DNA of 64,000 nucleotides. Origin: Achatina immaculata. Its lineage: Eukaryota; Mollusca; Gastropoda; Stylommatophora; Achatinidae. Where the stretch lies: NCBI GenBank assembly GCA_009760885.1, contig CM019714.1, positions 2,157,895-2,221,894 of the forward strand, in the 5' to 3' direction. Every line of letters begins with the position of its first letter. The first letter of the stretch is position 1. A model generated the notes under the pieces. It ran no database searches. It was given only the letters and a program-made list of their open reading frames with translations, and was not told the DNA's origin. Positions 1 through 10,439 of the stretch are shown here, one piece after another. The translations under genes were made by a program, and so were the position numbers.

Positions 1-551
1 ATAGAAGTAGGAGAGTATCAGAACATAGAAGTAGGAGAGTGTCAGAACATAGAAGTAGGAGAGTATCAGAACATAGAAGTAAGAGAGTGTCAGAACATAG
101 AAGTAAGAGAGTGTCAGAATATAGAAGTAGGAGAGTATCAGAACATAGAAGTAGGAGAGTATCAGAACATAGAAGTAGGAGAGTATCAGAACATAGAAGT
201 AAGAGAGTATCAGAACATAGAAGTAAGAGAGTGTCAGAACATAGAAGTAGGAGAGTGTCAGAACATAGAAGTAGGAGAGTATCAGAACATAGAAGTAGGA
301 GAGTGTCAGAACATAGAAGTAGGAGAGTATCAGAACATAGAAGTAAGAGAGTGTCAGAACATAGAAGTAAGAGAGTGTCAGAATATAGAAGTAGGAGAGT
401 ATCAGAACATAGAAGTAGGAGAGTATCAGAACATAGAAGTAGGAGAGTATCAGAACATAGAAGTAAGAGAGTATCAGAACATAGAAGTAAGAGAGTGTCA
501 GAACATAGAAGTAGGAGAGTGTCAGAACATAGAAGTAGGAGAGTATCAGAA
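1..551. repeat. 24-bp minisatellite (about 23 copies)
   Basis: Tandem array of a 24-bp unit built around atagaagtaggagag. The unit is eight codons long, so one frame stays open for the whole array as a repeated SEHRSRRV-type octapeptide. The Arg/Ser richness comes from the repeat and is not evidence of an SR protein. Variants (aag for agg, tat for cat) recur at fixed spacing, giving a higher-order period of 264 bp. The array runs off the left edge of the window. Confidence 0.95.
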
Positions 552-652
552 CAGTCTAAGATATGTAGACGACCTAGACAGTCTAAGATATGTAGACAAC
601 CTAGACAGTCTAAGATATGTAGACAATCTAGACAGTCTAAGATATGTAGACG
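552..652 (+). repeat. 27-bp minisatellite derived from RT motif C
   Basis: About 3.7 copies of a 27-bp unit containing ctaagatatgtagacgac. In the frame of the LINE fragment that follows, the unit reads LRYVDDLDS, which is the YxDD catalytic box of reverse transcriptase. The last copy runs directly into the LINE coding sequence. The repeat therefore appears to be a tandem amplification of the first bases of that fragment. Confidence 0.8.
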
Positions 653-1226
653 TCGTGGTATTGATAGCCTAAAGCAAAGAAGAGCTACAAGCCTTGTTAG
701 ACAAAATCTTGGGAAAAGGCGAGATGAAAGGACTTAGTTTAAATAATAAGAAGACAGAAGTTATGGTCATATCAAAGAAAGAGATACCAGAAAAATGTAG
801 CATCAAAGTAAAAGGCACAGAATTAAAGATAGTATTTAGCAACAATAATGACAAGATGGAAGATGCGAAAGCTAAATAAGGAGCAGAATAGCCCAGGCAC
901 GTCAGCATTTATGAAAATGATAAACATATATGCAATAAAGCTCTGCTGATGAACACCAGAAGAAAGAGAGTTATCCAATGTTACATGGAACCTGTATTAT
1001 TATATGGACACGGAGCAGGGACGATGACAAAGAGAGCTCAAAATCTACTGGAAGCGGCAGAGATGTGGTTTATAAGAAGAATGATGAGATTACCATGGGC
1101 AGCCAAGGAAACAAATGAAGCTATTCTAAGAAATGCTGGGGGAAAAGGAGAAATTATGGCAACATTCAGAACACAACAGACCAGATTTGTAGGACATGTT
1201 TTAAGAAGAGGCAAACTGAAGCAGAA
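552..1226 (+). mobile_element. LINE A: RTE-like reverse transcriptase fragment, 5'-truncated
   Basis: Broken coding sequence of a non-LTR retrotransposon RT from motif C (YVDD) to near the C-terminus. Recognisable blocks are GLSLNNKKTEVMVISKK after motif C, and downstream VIQCYMEPVLLYG, EMWFIRRMMRLPW and TRFVGHVLRRGKL. This is the usual RTE/BovB order of thumb and C-terminal region. At least two frameshifts and stops lie between about 880 and 950. The 5' half (endonuclease and RT motifs A and B) is missing. It joins LINE B at about 1228. The RTE-like clade assignment is from motif style only. Confidence 0.8.
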
Positions 1227-1230
1227 GACA

Positions 1231-1985
1231 ATACTAGAAGATCTTGATTTTGCTGATGACATAACTCTTATCAGTAACAATGTGAATTTCATGCAAGAAA
1301 AAAACAGATAGCCTGTCTTCACTGGCTAGCAAAATAGGACTTGAAATTAACAAGGACAAAACAAAAATAATGAAAATTCCTCTCAATCAAAATGGAAGCA
1401 GCTACATAGACCAGGATGGTGACACTAGAAAGGAAGTTAGGATCAGAATTGCAAAAGCAGCATCAATCTTCAAGAATCTTGAGAACATATGGAATTCAAA
1501 CGTTATAAGCACAAAAACCAAGTTAAGACTATTCAATTCAAATGTAATATCCACCCTCATTTAAGCATGTGAAAGCTGGAAAACAATTAGAAATAGACAA
1601 GAAATTAGACTCTTTTGAAAACAAATGCCTAAGGAAAATACTCGGCATCAAGTGGAATGAATTCAAGAACATTGCAGAGATAAGACAGACGACTGAACAA
1701 CAACCAGTCTCATGGGTGATCAGGAAAAGGAGATGGACATATGTCGGTCACTTGATGAGAAGAAATGATCAGAGAATCCCAAAACAAGCTATCAAGTGGA
1801 ACACAACAGGCCGAAGAAAAAGAGGCAGACCTCGTGAAACTCTGAAGAGGACATTATTAAGAGAGGCCAAATTAACAGGCATAAAATCCTTTGATGAGGT
1901 TGAAAGACTCGCCGAAGACAGGAACAATTGGCAAACTACCTTGTGAGTCCTATGTGAGGATATAATATATATATATAAGAAACTG
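1231..1985 (+). mobile_element. LINE B copy a: RTE-like RT fragment to 3' end
   Basis: Begins at TILEDLDFADD (motif C, FADD) and runs through KIGLEINKDKTKIMK, YIDQDGDTRKEVRIRIA, TLIYACESWK, FENKCLRKILGIKWNEF, RRWTYVGHLMRRND and GRRKRGRPRETLKRTLL to the C-terminal ERLAEDRNNW. The order is normal for an RTE-like LINE, but there are stops and frameshifts, for example near 1310 and 1565. It ends in an AT-rich tail (tatatatataag). Five other partial copies occur in this window (15570, 28664, 29728, 39296 and 42788). Confidence 0.85.
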
Positions 1986-2125
1986 AACACTTAATGACAA
2001 TAGGAAAACTTGACGGACTAAAAGAGTGGCAGAGAGAACAGCCCAAAACACAGTTTATAGAAAGAGCAAAGGACAGGTGGTTGCGGAAGTCAGTGACGAC
2101 TAACGTCTGATTGGCATGGAGCAGA

Positions 2126-2362
2126 GAGAGAAACATCTCAGACATGAAGTGTATAGTTTGTCTCGTAAATCCTCTACATCTCAGACATGAAGTGTATAGT
2201 TTGTCTTGTAAATCCTCTACATCTCAGACATGAAGTGTATAGTTTGTCTTGTAAATCCTCTACATCTCAGACATGAAGTGTATAGTTTGTCTTGTAAATC
2301 CTCTACATCTCAGACTTGAAGTGTATAGTTTGTCTTGTAAATCCTCTACATCTCGGACATGA
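2126..2362. repeat. 43-bp minisatellite (about 5.5 copies)
   Basis: Unit starts tctcagacatgaagtgtata and ends taaatcctctaca. Copies are almost identical, with single-base variants. There is no coding signal. The 140 bp between it and LINE B is unrecognised. Confidence 0.93.
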
Positions 2363-2534
2363 AACATCCTTTATACTTTAATCCAACAAGTTACATTCGG
2401 AGGTGATTCTATTTTACTGAAAATTGTGAAACATCTCTGGCACTTCTCTGTGTGCTGTGTTACAGCTGAATATCATCGCAAACATATCAAATACAGATTT
2501 TACCCAACATTTCAAGTATATCATCTTCAAAATA

Positions 2535-2985
2535 TGAAATAGCTATCTTACCTCCATTCTCAAGTATATTTCGTCCCTAACATATGAAATAGCTATCTTA
2601 CCTCCATTCTCATGTATATTTCGTCTCTAACATATGAAATAGCTATCTTACCTACATTCTCATGTATATTTCGTCCCTAACATATGAAATAGCTATCTTA
2701 CCTCCATTCTCATGTATATTTCGTCTCTAACATATGAAATAGCTATCTTACCTACATTCTCATGTATATTTCGTCCCTAACATATGAAATAGCTATCTTA
2801 CCTCCATTCTTATGTATATTTCGTCTCTAACATATGAAATAGCTATCTTACCTACATTCTCATGTATATTTCGTCCCTAACATATGAAATAGCTATCTTA
2901 CCTACATTCTCATGTATATTTCGTCTCTAACATATGAAATAGCTATCTTACCTACATTCTCAAGTATACTTCGCCCTTAAGACAT
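2535..2985. repeat. 50-bp minisatellite with alternating variants (about 9 copies)
   Basis: Unit contains catatgaaatagctatctta and tcgtccctaa or tcgtctctaa. The ccc and tct variants alternate strictly over eight consecutive copies, so the real amplification unit is a 100-bp dimer. Confidence 0.95.
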
Positions 2986-3892
2986 CCTCTTCTGCTGTCA
3001 CCTATGTTTTCTTTTCAATCGTGCTTACATCTCAAATGTATAACACCTCTTACAGACCAAGCACACGAAAACTTTGACAGTAAAAGGTCTAAAGACACTG
3101 GGCGTGACATAGACAGAACTGTACAAACATTTCCTTGACCGAGTTCAAACATGTCCGCTAGAATGATAGCACATTTGTAGCTCCGAGCGAACTAAAACCA
3201 TTAAATCCTCGAAGACATTAAAACGGACAAGTTGGTGTAAGACAGATGGACGGACAACTGCCTTGTCGCAGAACTTCATGTCACATTTCGTTTCTTGCCT
3301 GTCTGGATGTGTCATTACCTCCCACCCCCCCCCCCCCGGGTCACTTGCCGAGGGTGTAAATGTTGTATCGATCGCCTCGTGCAGACAAACAACGCGCAGA
3401 CTACAGACCGCTAGCACCACACCGACACTTTCCTGCCACAATTTCTGTCCATCATTTTATTACATCTCTCACTTTCTAACATTTTCTACAACTGACAATG
3501 TGCTTCATAATACGGGTGGTGGGGTGGAAGGGGGGGGGGTGTGAGGCAACGGGTCTGTACTAAAATTCATCCCACCACTGCCACCCTCAAATGTGAGTCA
3601 CTGATGTAGTACCAAACCTGAAAACCGGCTGAGAGATGAAGCAGTTTTGTATCCCGTTGTTAATATCAAATGAAAGTACTTAGTTATTTGATGTCAGATA
3701 AGTCAACGTTAAAATACACGTCAACAGAATCATTCAGATTTTGTACAAGAAACAACATTTCTACATTTGCTGCTCAAGATGATGATTGTATCTGAAGTAA
3801 GTAGCAACCTAAATATAGATCTTAGGTGCGGCTGGTCTCACAAGAGCCCAATATTTGCTATCAAGTTGTGACTAAAGTTGCTCTAACAGGAA
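2986..3892. other. Non-repetitive stretch, no gene recognised
   Basis: About 0.9 kb of ordinary-looking sequence. It contains a C-run at about 3323-3339 and a G-rich run at about 3515-3540 on the same strand. Open frames in it are short and match nothing I recognise. Confidence 0.5.
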
Positions 3893-4643
3893 GCAAACTT
3901 TATAAATCTAGACTGTGTCAACTCTAGGGCAATCCTCATAAATCTAGACTGTGTCTCTAAACTTCTGGACAATCTTATAAATCTAGACTGTGTCTCTAAA
4001 CTTTTGGACTATCTTATAAATCTAGACTGTGTCTCTAAACTCCTGGATAATCTTTATAAATCTAGATTGTGTCTCTAAACTCCTAGACAATCTTTATAAA
4101 TCTAGACTGTGTCTGTAAACTCCTAGACAATCTTTATAAATCTAGACTGTGTCTCTAAACACCTAGACAATCTTTATAAATCTAGACTGTGTCTCTAAAC
4201 TCCTAGACAATCTTTATAAATCTAGACTGTGTCTCTAAACTTCTGGACAATCTTTATAAATATAGACTGTGTCTCTAAACTCCTAGACAATCTTTATAAA
4301 TCTAGACTGTGTCTCTAAACTTCTGGACAATCTTTATAAATCTAGACTATGTCTCTAAACTTCTGGACAATCTTATAAATCTAGACTGTGTCTCTAAACT
4401 CGTGGACAATCTTTATAAACCTATACTGTGTCTCTAAACTCCTGGACAATCTTTATAAACCTAGACTGTGTCTCTAAACTTCTGGACAATTTTGTATAAA
4501 TCTGGACTACGTCTCTAAACTTCCGGACAATTTTATATAAACCTAGACTGTGTCTCTAAATTCCTGGACAATCTTTATAAATCTAGACTGTGTCTCTAAA
4601 CTCCTGGACAGTCTTTATAAATCTAGACTGTGTCCCTAATCTT
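3893..4643. repeat. 40-bp minisatellite (about 18 copies)
   Basis: Unit contains tttataaatctagactgtg followed by tctctaaactcctggacaat. Copies vary in the ctcctagac/ttctggac segment and by small indels in the tttata part. Confidence 0.95.
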
Positions 4644-4689
4644 TGGTGGTTGCAGTAAACCCTATGTGTACTCGCCTCACACTCGCAAC

Positions 4690-5012
4690 AAAACCTCCTT
4701 ACAGCCACTGGGACAATGTCTCAACACAACCTCATTACAGCCACTGGGACAATGTCTCAACACAACCTCATTACAGCCACTGGGACAATGTCTCAACACA
4801 ACATCCTTGCAGCCACTGGGACAATGTCTCAACACAACCTCATTACAGGCACTGGGACAGTGTCTCAACACAACCTCATTACAGCCACTGGGACAATGTC
4901 TCAACACAACCTCCTTACAGCCACCGGGACAATGTCTCAACACAACCTCCTTACAGCCACTGGGACAATGTCTCAACACAATATCCTTACAGCCACTTGG
5001 ACAATGTTTGAA
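4690..5012. repeat. 36-bp minisatellite (about 9 copies)
   Basis: Unit contains acagccactgggacaatgtc and tcaacacaac. At 36 bp (12 codons) it leaves several frames open on both strands. Those frames are repeat artefacts. Confidence 0.95.
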
Positions 5013-5099
5013 CACATTCAGAGAAAAGAATTGAATTTTCCAGTTATATCACAGTCACAAATATGACCTCAAATATTGATAAGTCTCCGGGATGTTGTT

Positions 5100-5650
5100 G
5101 CTACTCCGTCTCTGTTTATAGAAACATCCAGTAACAAACCTGGGTACTTCTCTATCTCTGTTTATAGAAACTGCCAGTAGCAGAACTGGGTACTTCTCTA
5201 TCTCTGTTTATAGAAACTGCCAGTAGTAGAACTGGGTACTTCTCCATCTCTGTTTATAGAAACTGCCAGTAGTAGAACTGGGTACTTCTCCGTCTCTGTT
5301 TATAGAAACTGCCAGTAATAGAACTGGGTACTTCTCCATCTCTGTTTATAGAAACTGCCAGTAGTAGAACTGGCTACTTCTCCGTTTCTGTTTACAGAAA
5401 CTGCCAGTAGTAGAACTGGGTACTTCTCCATCTCTGTTTATAGAAACTGCCAGTAGTAGAACTGGCTACTTCTCCATCTCTGTTTATAGAAACTGCCAGT
5501 AGTAGAACTGGGTACTTCTCTATCTCTGTTTATAGAAACTGCCAGTAGTAGAACTGGGTACTTCTCCATCTCTGTTTATAGAAACTGCCAGTAGTAGAAC
5601 TGGGTACTTCTCCGTCTCTGTTTATAGAAACTGCCAGTAATAGAATTAGG
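5100..5650. repeat. 46-bp minisatellite (about 12 copies)
   Basis: Unit contains ctctgtttatagaaactgcc and agtagtagaactgggtactt, with a period of 46 bp. Copies are about 90-98% alike by eye. Confidence 0.95.
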
Positions 5651-5759
5651 TACTGCTCACTCAGTTTGCTAGAAGCAGCAGTAGGAAGTTTGTGGGAAAC
5701 ATTTCTGTTGAGCATAAAACATCACTCAGTCTACAGCACTCTTGTTAAAAATCGATGAA

Positions 5760-6490
5760 GATTACTGCTTTATTTGACAAAAGTAGAGTAAGATTCCAGC
5801 CAGTTGACAAAACTAGAGTATGATTGCTACTAGTTAGAAAAACTAGAGTAAGATTGATGCTAGCTGACAAAACTAAAGTTTCTGCTAGTCGACAAAACTA
5901 GAGTAAGATTGCTGCTGGTTGACAAGACTAGAAGTAGATTGTGCTTACCTGACAAAACTAAAGTTGCTGCTGGCTGGCAAAACAAGAGTAAGATTGCTGC
6001 TAGTGACCAAACTAAAATTGCTGCTAGTCGATAAAATAAAAGTAAGATTGCTACTGGTTGACAAAACTAGAGTAAAGTTGCTACTAGTTGACAAGACTAG
6101 AGGTAGATTGCTGCTAGTTGACAAAAGTAGACGAAGATTGCTGCTAGCTGACAAGATTAAAGTTGCTGCTAGTTGACAATATCAGAAGTAGATTGCTGCT
6201 AGTTGACAAGATTAAAGTTGCTGCTAGTTGACAATATCAGACGTAGATTGCTGCTAGTTGACAAGATTAAAGTTGCTGCTAGTTGACAATATCAGAAGTA
6301 GATTGCTGCTAGTTGACAAAACTAGAGTAAAGTCGCTGCTAGTTGACAAAGCGAAAGGAAGATTGCTGCCAGCTGACAAAACTAGAAGAAATTTGCTGTT
6401 ATTTGAGAAACGTAGATTGCTGCCAGCTGACAAAACTAAAAGAACTTTGCTGTTATTTGAGCAACGTAGATTGCTGCTACTGACAAAATT
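5760..6490. repeat. About 27-30-bp minisatellite, heterogeneous
   Basis: Unit contains attgctgctagttgacaa followed by a variable actagagtaa, gattaaagt or tatcagaagta segment. Around 6150-6300 a two-unit block of about 57 bp repeats more precisely, so local higher-order amplification has occurred. Apparent Leu/Ser-rich frames are artefacts. Confidence 0.9.
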
Positions 6491-6810
6491 CGAGACAGAT
6501 TTCAGAGCGCTGGATAAAATCAGGGAAAATAACAACGAATCACAACCAAAAGCTTCCATATCTTACGGTTGTGTCCCTTAGGAAAAAAAATTGCTTTATT
6601 TACGTTATTGTATTGTGATTAGTATGAATTGTTATTATTACTACTATAATGATGATTATTATTCTATTATTATTATTATAATATAGTATGTCATTTCAAA
6701 TGTTGGTCTAACTTACTGTACCGTTTACTTGAACTAATGTAAATACTCATACAACGCAAACAACCTACACATGACCGATATCTGGAAAGATAAAAGTGAC
6801 ATTTATGCAA
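6491..6810. other. AT-rich non-repetitive stretch
   Basis: No gene recognised. It includes a degenerate ATT/TTA microsatellite at about 6630-6690. Confidence 0.5.
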
Positions 6811-6962
6811 AAGAAGAGAACGAAAGAACAAACGAACGTACTTTATTTTCAAAGGGTTAAGAATTGGGCACGCAGGCCCGTCTGACATTCTGCCCTTCAT
6901 CATACAGCTTTCACTCAGTCACAGTCATTCAGCATTTATTAATGAGCATTAATAATCAAGAA

Positions 6963-6975
6963 GACATATTAAATG
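6963..6975. repeat. Target-site duplication, left copy
   Basis: gacatattaaatg, which matches 8166-8178 (gacacattaaatg) at 12 of 13 bases. It flanks LINE E. In the uninterrupted LINE copy near 48200 this sequence occurs once. Confidence 0.8.
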
Positions 6976-8165
6976 TCTGGTCTTGTCCCTCCTCATTTAC
7001 TTTTAGATGTAGAGGTGAAATGCAATTGTCTTCCAATGGCTCGCCTGTTGGCTTCGTACATTGAGATGTTCAGGGACTCTGCTATACCATCAGTCCATCG
7101 TTTGCATGGGCGGCCCCTTCCTCTGCCTTTGTGTGGTCTGTAAAACATTGCTCTCTGTGGTACACGTTCTGATGGTAGTCATGACACATGACCGAACCAT
7201 TTTATTTGCTGTTTTTGAGTATAGTTCAGAACGGGTTCGACTCCTACTTTATTTCTAATGACATCATTTCTGATTCTGTCCATTCTTGATATTCCAAGAA
7301 TTCTTCTCAAGAATCTCATTTCAGTTGTTGTAATTTTCCTTTTGTCTTTTGCTGTCAGAGTCCATGCCTGGCATTGGTAGCACAAAGTTGGTATGAAGAT
7401 TGTCTTATAGATAGTTCTTTTGGTTTCCAGTGAGACATGCTTGTTGTTTAGTATGGGAGCCATTTGCCCGATAAGTGGGTTCGCTTTGTTACATCTGTTT
7501 TCGATCTCTATGTCTATTTTTCCTTTTGTTGAGAAAATGCTTCCGAGGTATTTGAAATGCATTACTTGCTTCATAGTATGGGTTTCCAGTGTAATGTTTA
7601 TTGGTGTGTCTACTCTTGCGATGGTCATGATTTCTGTTTTTGCCTAGGCTAATTTTCATATTGTGTTCTTCGCATGCATCATTTAGTCTATTAATGTGAT
7701 CTTGCAAACCTTCTTCTGAGTCGACAACTAGAGCTTGGTCATCTGCAAATAATAGTTCATTTATGGTTATGTCATTTTCTGTTTGTTCTATTTCATTTTG
7801 TTGATTTTTTGCTGCCATTATCAGTCCAGCTTCTCTACAGATGTTATCGAGATATGTTATAAATAGCAGCGGTGGTAAGATGCAACCTTGCCGATCGCCA
7901 GATTTAATAATAAAGGGTTCAGAATGTCCTCCTAAAGCTTTGAATCCACTTCCGTTGTTGTACAGACTCTTACACAGATTTATTAGATGATTGATAACCC
8001 CATATTGTTTTAGGACTTCCCTTAGTTTGTTCCTGTCCACTCTGTCGAATGCTTTTTCTTGGTCAAGAAAAGCCAAGTAAAGGATGTTATTAAATTCGAT
8101 CGCTTTCTCTGACAACTGGTCTGAGGGAAAATATTGCATCTGTGCATCCTCTGTTTTTCCTAAAG
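6976..8165 (-). mobile_element. LINE E: nested 5'-truncated RTE-like LINE
   Basis: Reverse-strand RT fragment with clear catalytic motifs: motif A (AFLDQEKAFDRVDR), motif B (GDRQGCILPPLLF) and motif C (LLFADDQALV). After a frameshift near 7600 come FKYLGSIFSTKGKIDIEI, PTLCYQCQAWT and QQIKWFGHVS. The C-terminal part ending near 6976 encodes a basic GRPCKRW-type segment in another frame. It lies inside a CR1/L2-like LINE between matching 13-bp duplications, so it is a genuine retrotransposition event. The missing 5' part (endonuclease) is normal 5' truncation. Confidence 0.88.
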
Positions 8166-8178
8166 GACACATTAAATG
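8166..8178. repeat. Target-site duplication, right copy
   Basis: gacacattaaatg. It pairs with 6963-6975 and marks the 5' boundary of LINE E. Confidence 0.8.
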
Positions 8179-8605
8179 GTTACATAAATAAATAATAAAC
8201 TTATCTCTTGTCCATACACTCTACACTCTGATTTATGTAACAGCATGAAATAAACCTGCATTCTTACATTCATTCAAAACTAAAATTTATAGAAAAGCTG
8301 TTAAAAATTGCAACAATCAAGCCATAGTTTAACTACTTTAGACTATGCTTAGGGAGGCATTAGTCTATATCAAACAGATGGTGACAAAGTTTGAAGTTGT
8401 AAGAACGAATATTACTTATAAGTTTTACATGAGTTGGTAGGACATTAAAAGATGCGCAGCTAAGTAGGAGAAGCTTTTTTTTTAAAAGATCTTAAGCCTT
8501 GGTTTTGGAAGAATACAATTTTTTAAGCGCTGACTGCTTTGGGGTGGATTTGGACAAAGACCACAGACAGGGTGGAGCATTGTGCGATAGAATTTTATGA
8601 TATTA

Positions 8606-9030
8606 AAAACTAGAGCAATAACTAAAGCAGAGAAGGGAGAAAAGTAGAGCAATAACTAAAACAGAGAAAAGAGAGAACTAGAGAAATGACTAATGCAGAG
8701 AAGAGAAAAAACTAGACCAATAACTAAAGCAGAGAAGAGAGAAAACTAGAGGAATAATTAAAGCAGAGAAGAGAGAAAACTAGAGGAATAACTAAAGCAG
8801 AGAAGAGAGAAAACTAGAGGAATAACTAAAGCAGAGAAGGGAGAAAACTATACCAATAACTAAAACAGAGAAGAGAGAAAACTAGAGAAATAACTAAAGC
8901 AGAGAAGAGAGAAAACTAGAGGAATAACTAAAGCAGAGAAGAGAGAAAACTAGAGAAATAACTAAAGCAGAGAAGAGAGAAAACTAGAGCAATAACTAAA
9001 GCACAGAAGAGAGAGAACTAGAGTTTAAGG
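8606..9030. repeat. 34-bp minisatellite (about 12 copies)
   Basis: Unit contains aaaactagaggaataactaa and agcagagaagagag. It starts exactly where the CR1/L2-like LINE copy 1 is truncated. I could not show that the unit derives from the LINE. Confidence 0.93.
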
Positions 9031-9075
9031 TGAACTGACAACTGAGTGTTGTACTGGTTCATCATGCTGCATTTG

Positions 9076-9232
9076 TGTCATGTCATCTAGCAGCAATATT
9101 GGCTTGTTAATATCTCCTGCCACCTAGCGGCAGTCAGTCGTGGCTTGTTAACATCTCCTGCCACCTAGCGGCAGTCAGTCGTGGCTTGTTAATATCTCCT
9201 GCTACCTAGCGGCAGTCAGTTATGGCTTGTTA
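9076..9232. repeat. 41-bp minisatellite (about 3.5 copies)
   Basis: Unit contains ggcttgttaatatctcctgc and cacctagcggcagtcagtc. Confidence 0.9.
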
Positions 9233-9525
9233 TCAATATATGTATGTTATCAATACAGTAACATATATTACTGACATGTTTATTGCTTCCCTTGTCTCAT
9301 AACAGCCTTGTCAAACTACTCGACCCTGTCAAACTACTCGATATTCACAAACAAAACAGACCAGCCCATACATAGCTTTCTTGTATGTTTAGACAACTGA
9401 ATTTCTTACAAAACTTTCGATTTTCACAAAATTGTCAAAGTTCATCTAAAATATGCTTCCAAAAAATGCTTCATGCTGTTAGTATTCTTCTCACAGTTTT
9501 ACCATCAAGCAGGTGCTCTTGATAA
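9233..9525. other. AT-rich stretch, no gene recognised
   Basis: Unremarkable sequence with a small ctactcga duplication near 9320. Nothing recognisable. Confidence 0.4.
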
Positions 9526-9662
9526 AGTGTTATTTAAAGCAAAATATATTTTTTATTTAAAGCAAAATATACTTTGTGTTTAAAGCAAAATATACTTGTT
9601 ATTTAAAGCAAAGTATACTTTTTATTTAAAGCAAAGTATACTTTTTATTTAAAGCAAAAGTA
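9526..9662. repeat. About 25-bp AT-rich minisatellite (about 5-6 copies)
   Basis: Unit is tatttaaagcaaaatatact with a variable T-rich end. Confidence 0.85.
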
Positions 9663-9929
9663 TTTCTAGATCTTGACACAAAATGTCAAAGTGGATTACA
9701 CTGTCAATGTCTTCTTCTTGCATTGTCACAGCGCACCTCTCGCTACTTCCCACACAAAACATATCTATTTGATTCACATTTTTTAATGTGATCACTTTGT
9801 GGAACACCACATTGTCAGCTATCACTTTATTAATTTGCTGTCAACGTTTTCTGTAATTTGACACTAAACTGGTGAGCAACAGAACAAAATGGACGAATAT
9901 TTAACAGTGAATTTCAAGTCCACAGAGCT
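9663..9929. other. Non-repetitive stretch
   Basis: No gene or element recognised. Confidence 0.4.
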
Positions 9930-10165
9930 TCGAAACAAATCTTGACATAGACACTTTAGGCAAAGATGAGAAACAAATCTTGACACAGATACTCTAGAAA
10001 AAAATGAGAAACAAATCTTGACACAGATACTCTAGACAAAAATGAGAAACAAATCTTGACACAGATACTCTAGGCGAAGATGAGAAACAAATCTTGACAC
10101 AGATACTCTAGACAAAAATGAAAAACAAATCTTGACACAGATACTCTAGGCAAAGATGAGAAAAA
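9930..10165. repeat. 38-bp minisatellite (about 6 copies)
   Basis: Unit contains gagaaacaaatcttgacaca and gatactctagacaaaaat, with a period of 38 bp. Confidence 0.93.
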
Positions 10166-10169
10166 AATG

Positions 10170-10405
10170 GACACTTTTACTACGCTAAACATTTCTAATA
10201 GTTATACTACCCTAAACATTTTGGCAGCTAAAAGGATTGACCACACTAAACATTTCTGTGGCCTTTACTACACTAAATATTTCTGGCAGTTTTACTACAT
10301 TAAGTATTCCTGATAGTTTTATTAAATTAAATATTCCTGACAGTTTTATTAAATTAATTACTTCTGACATTTTTACTGCACTAAATATTTCTGACATTTT
10401 CTGTC
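10170..10405. repeat. About 27-bp minisatellite (about 9 copies, degenerate)
   Basis: Unit contains cagttttactacactaaata followed by tttctga. It directly abuts the 38-bp array. Confidence 0.85.
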
Positions 10406-10439
10406 TGGCACTTCTATCAGTTTCTGCGACTGTTTCTGT

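Larger units (their letters stand above)
6811..8606 (-). mobile_element. CR1/L2-like LINE copy 1 (3' end), split by a nested LINE
   Basis: Reverse-strand 3' terminal part of a CR1/L2-like LINE. The right half (8166-8606) and left half (6811-6975) join into the same order seen in the uninterrupted copy at 48040-48842. Diagnostic blocks are the 3' UTR segment aagggttaagaattgggcac and a tail made of gaac-type tetramers at 6811-6837. The body is 5'-truncated at about 8606, where a 34-bp minisatellite begins. No usable frame remains. Confidence 0.8.

Noticed and set aside
39..737. 232-codon Arg/Ser-rich open frame
   Set aside because: It is the product of a 24-bp then a 27-bp repeat, both multiples of three. 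There is no domain and no codon structure apart from the repeats.
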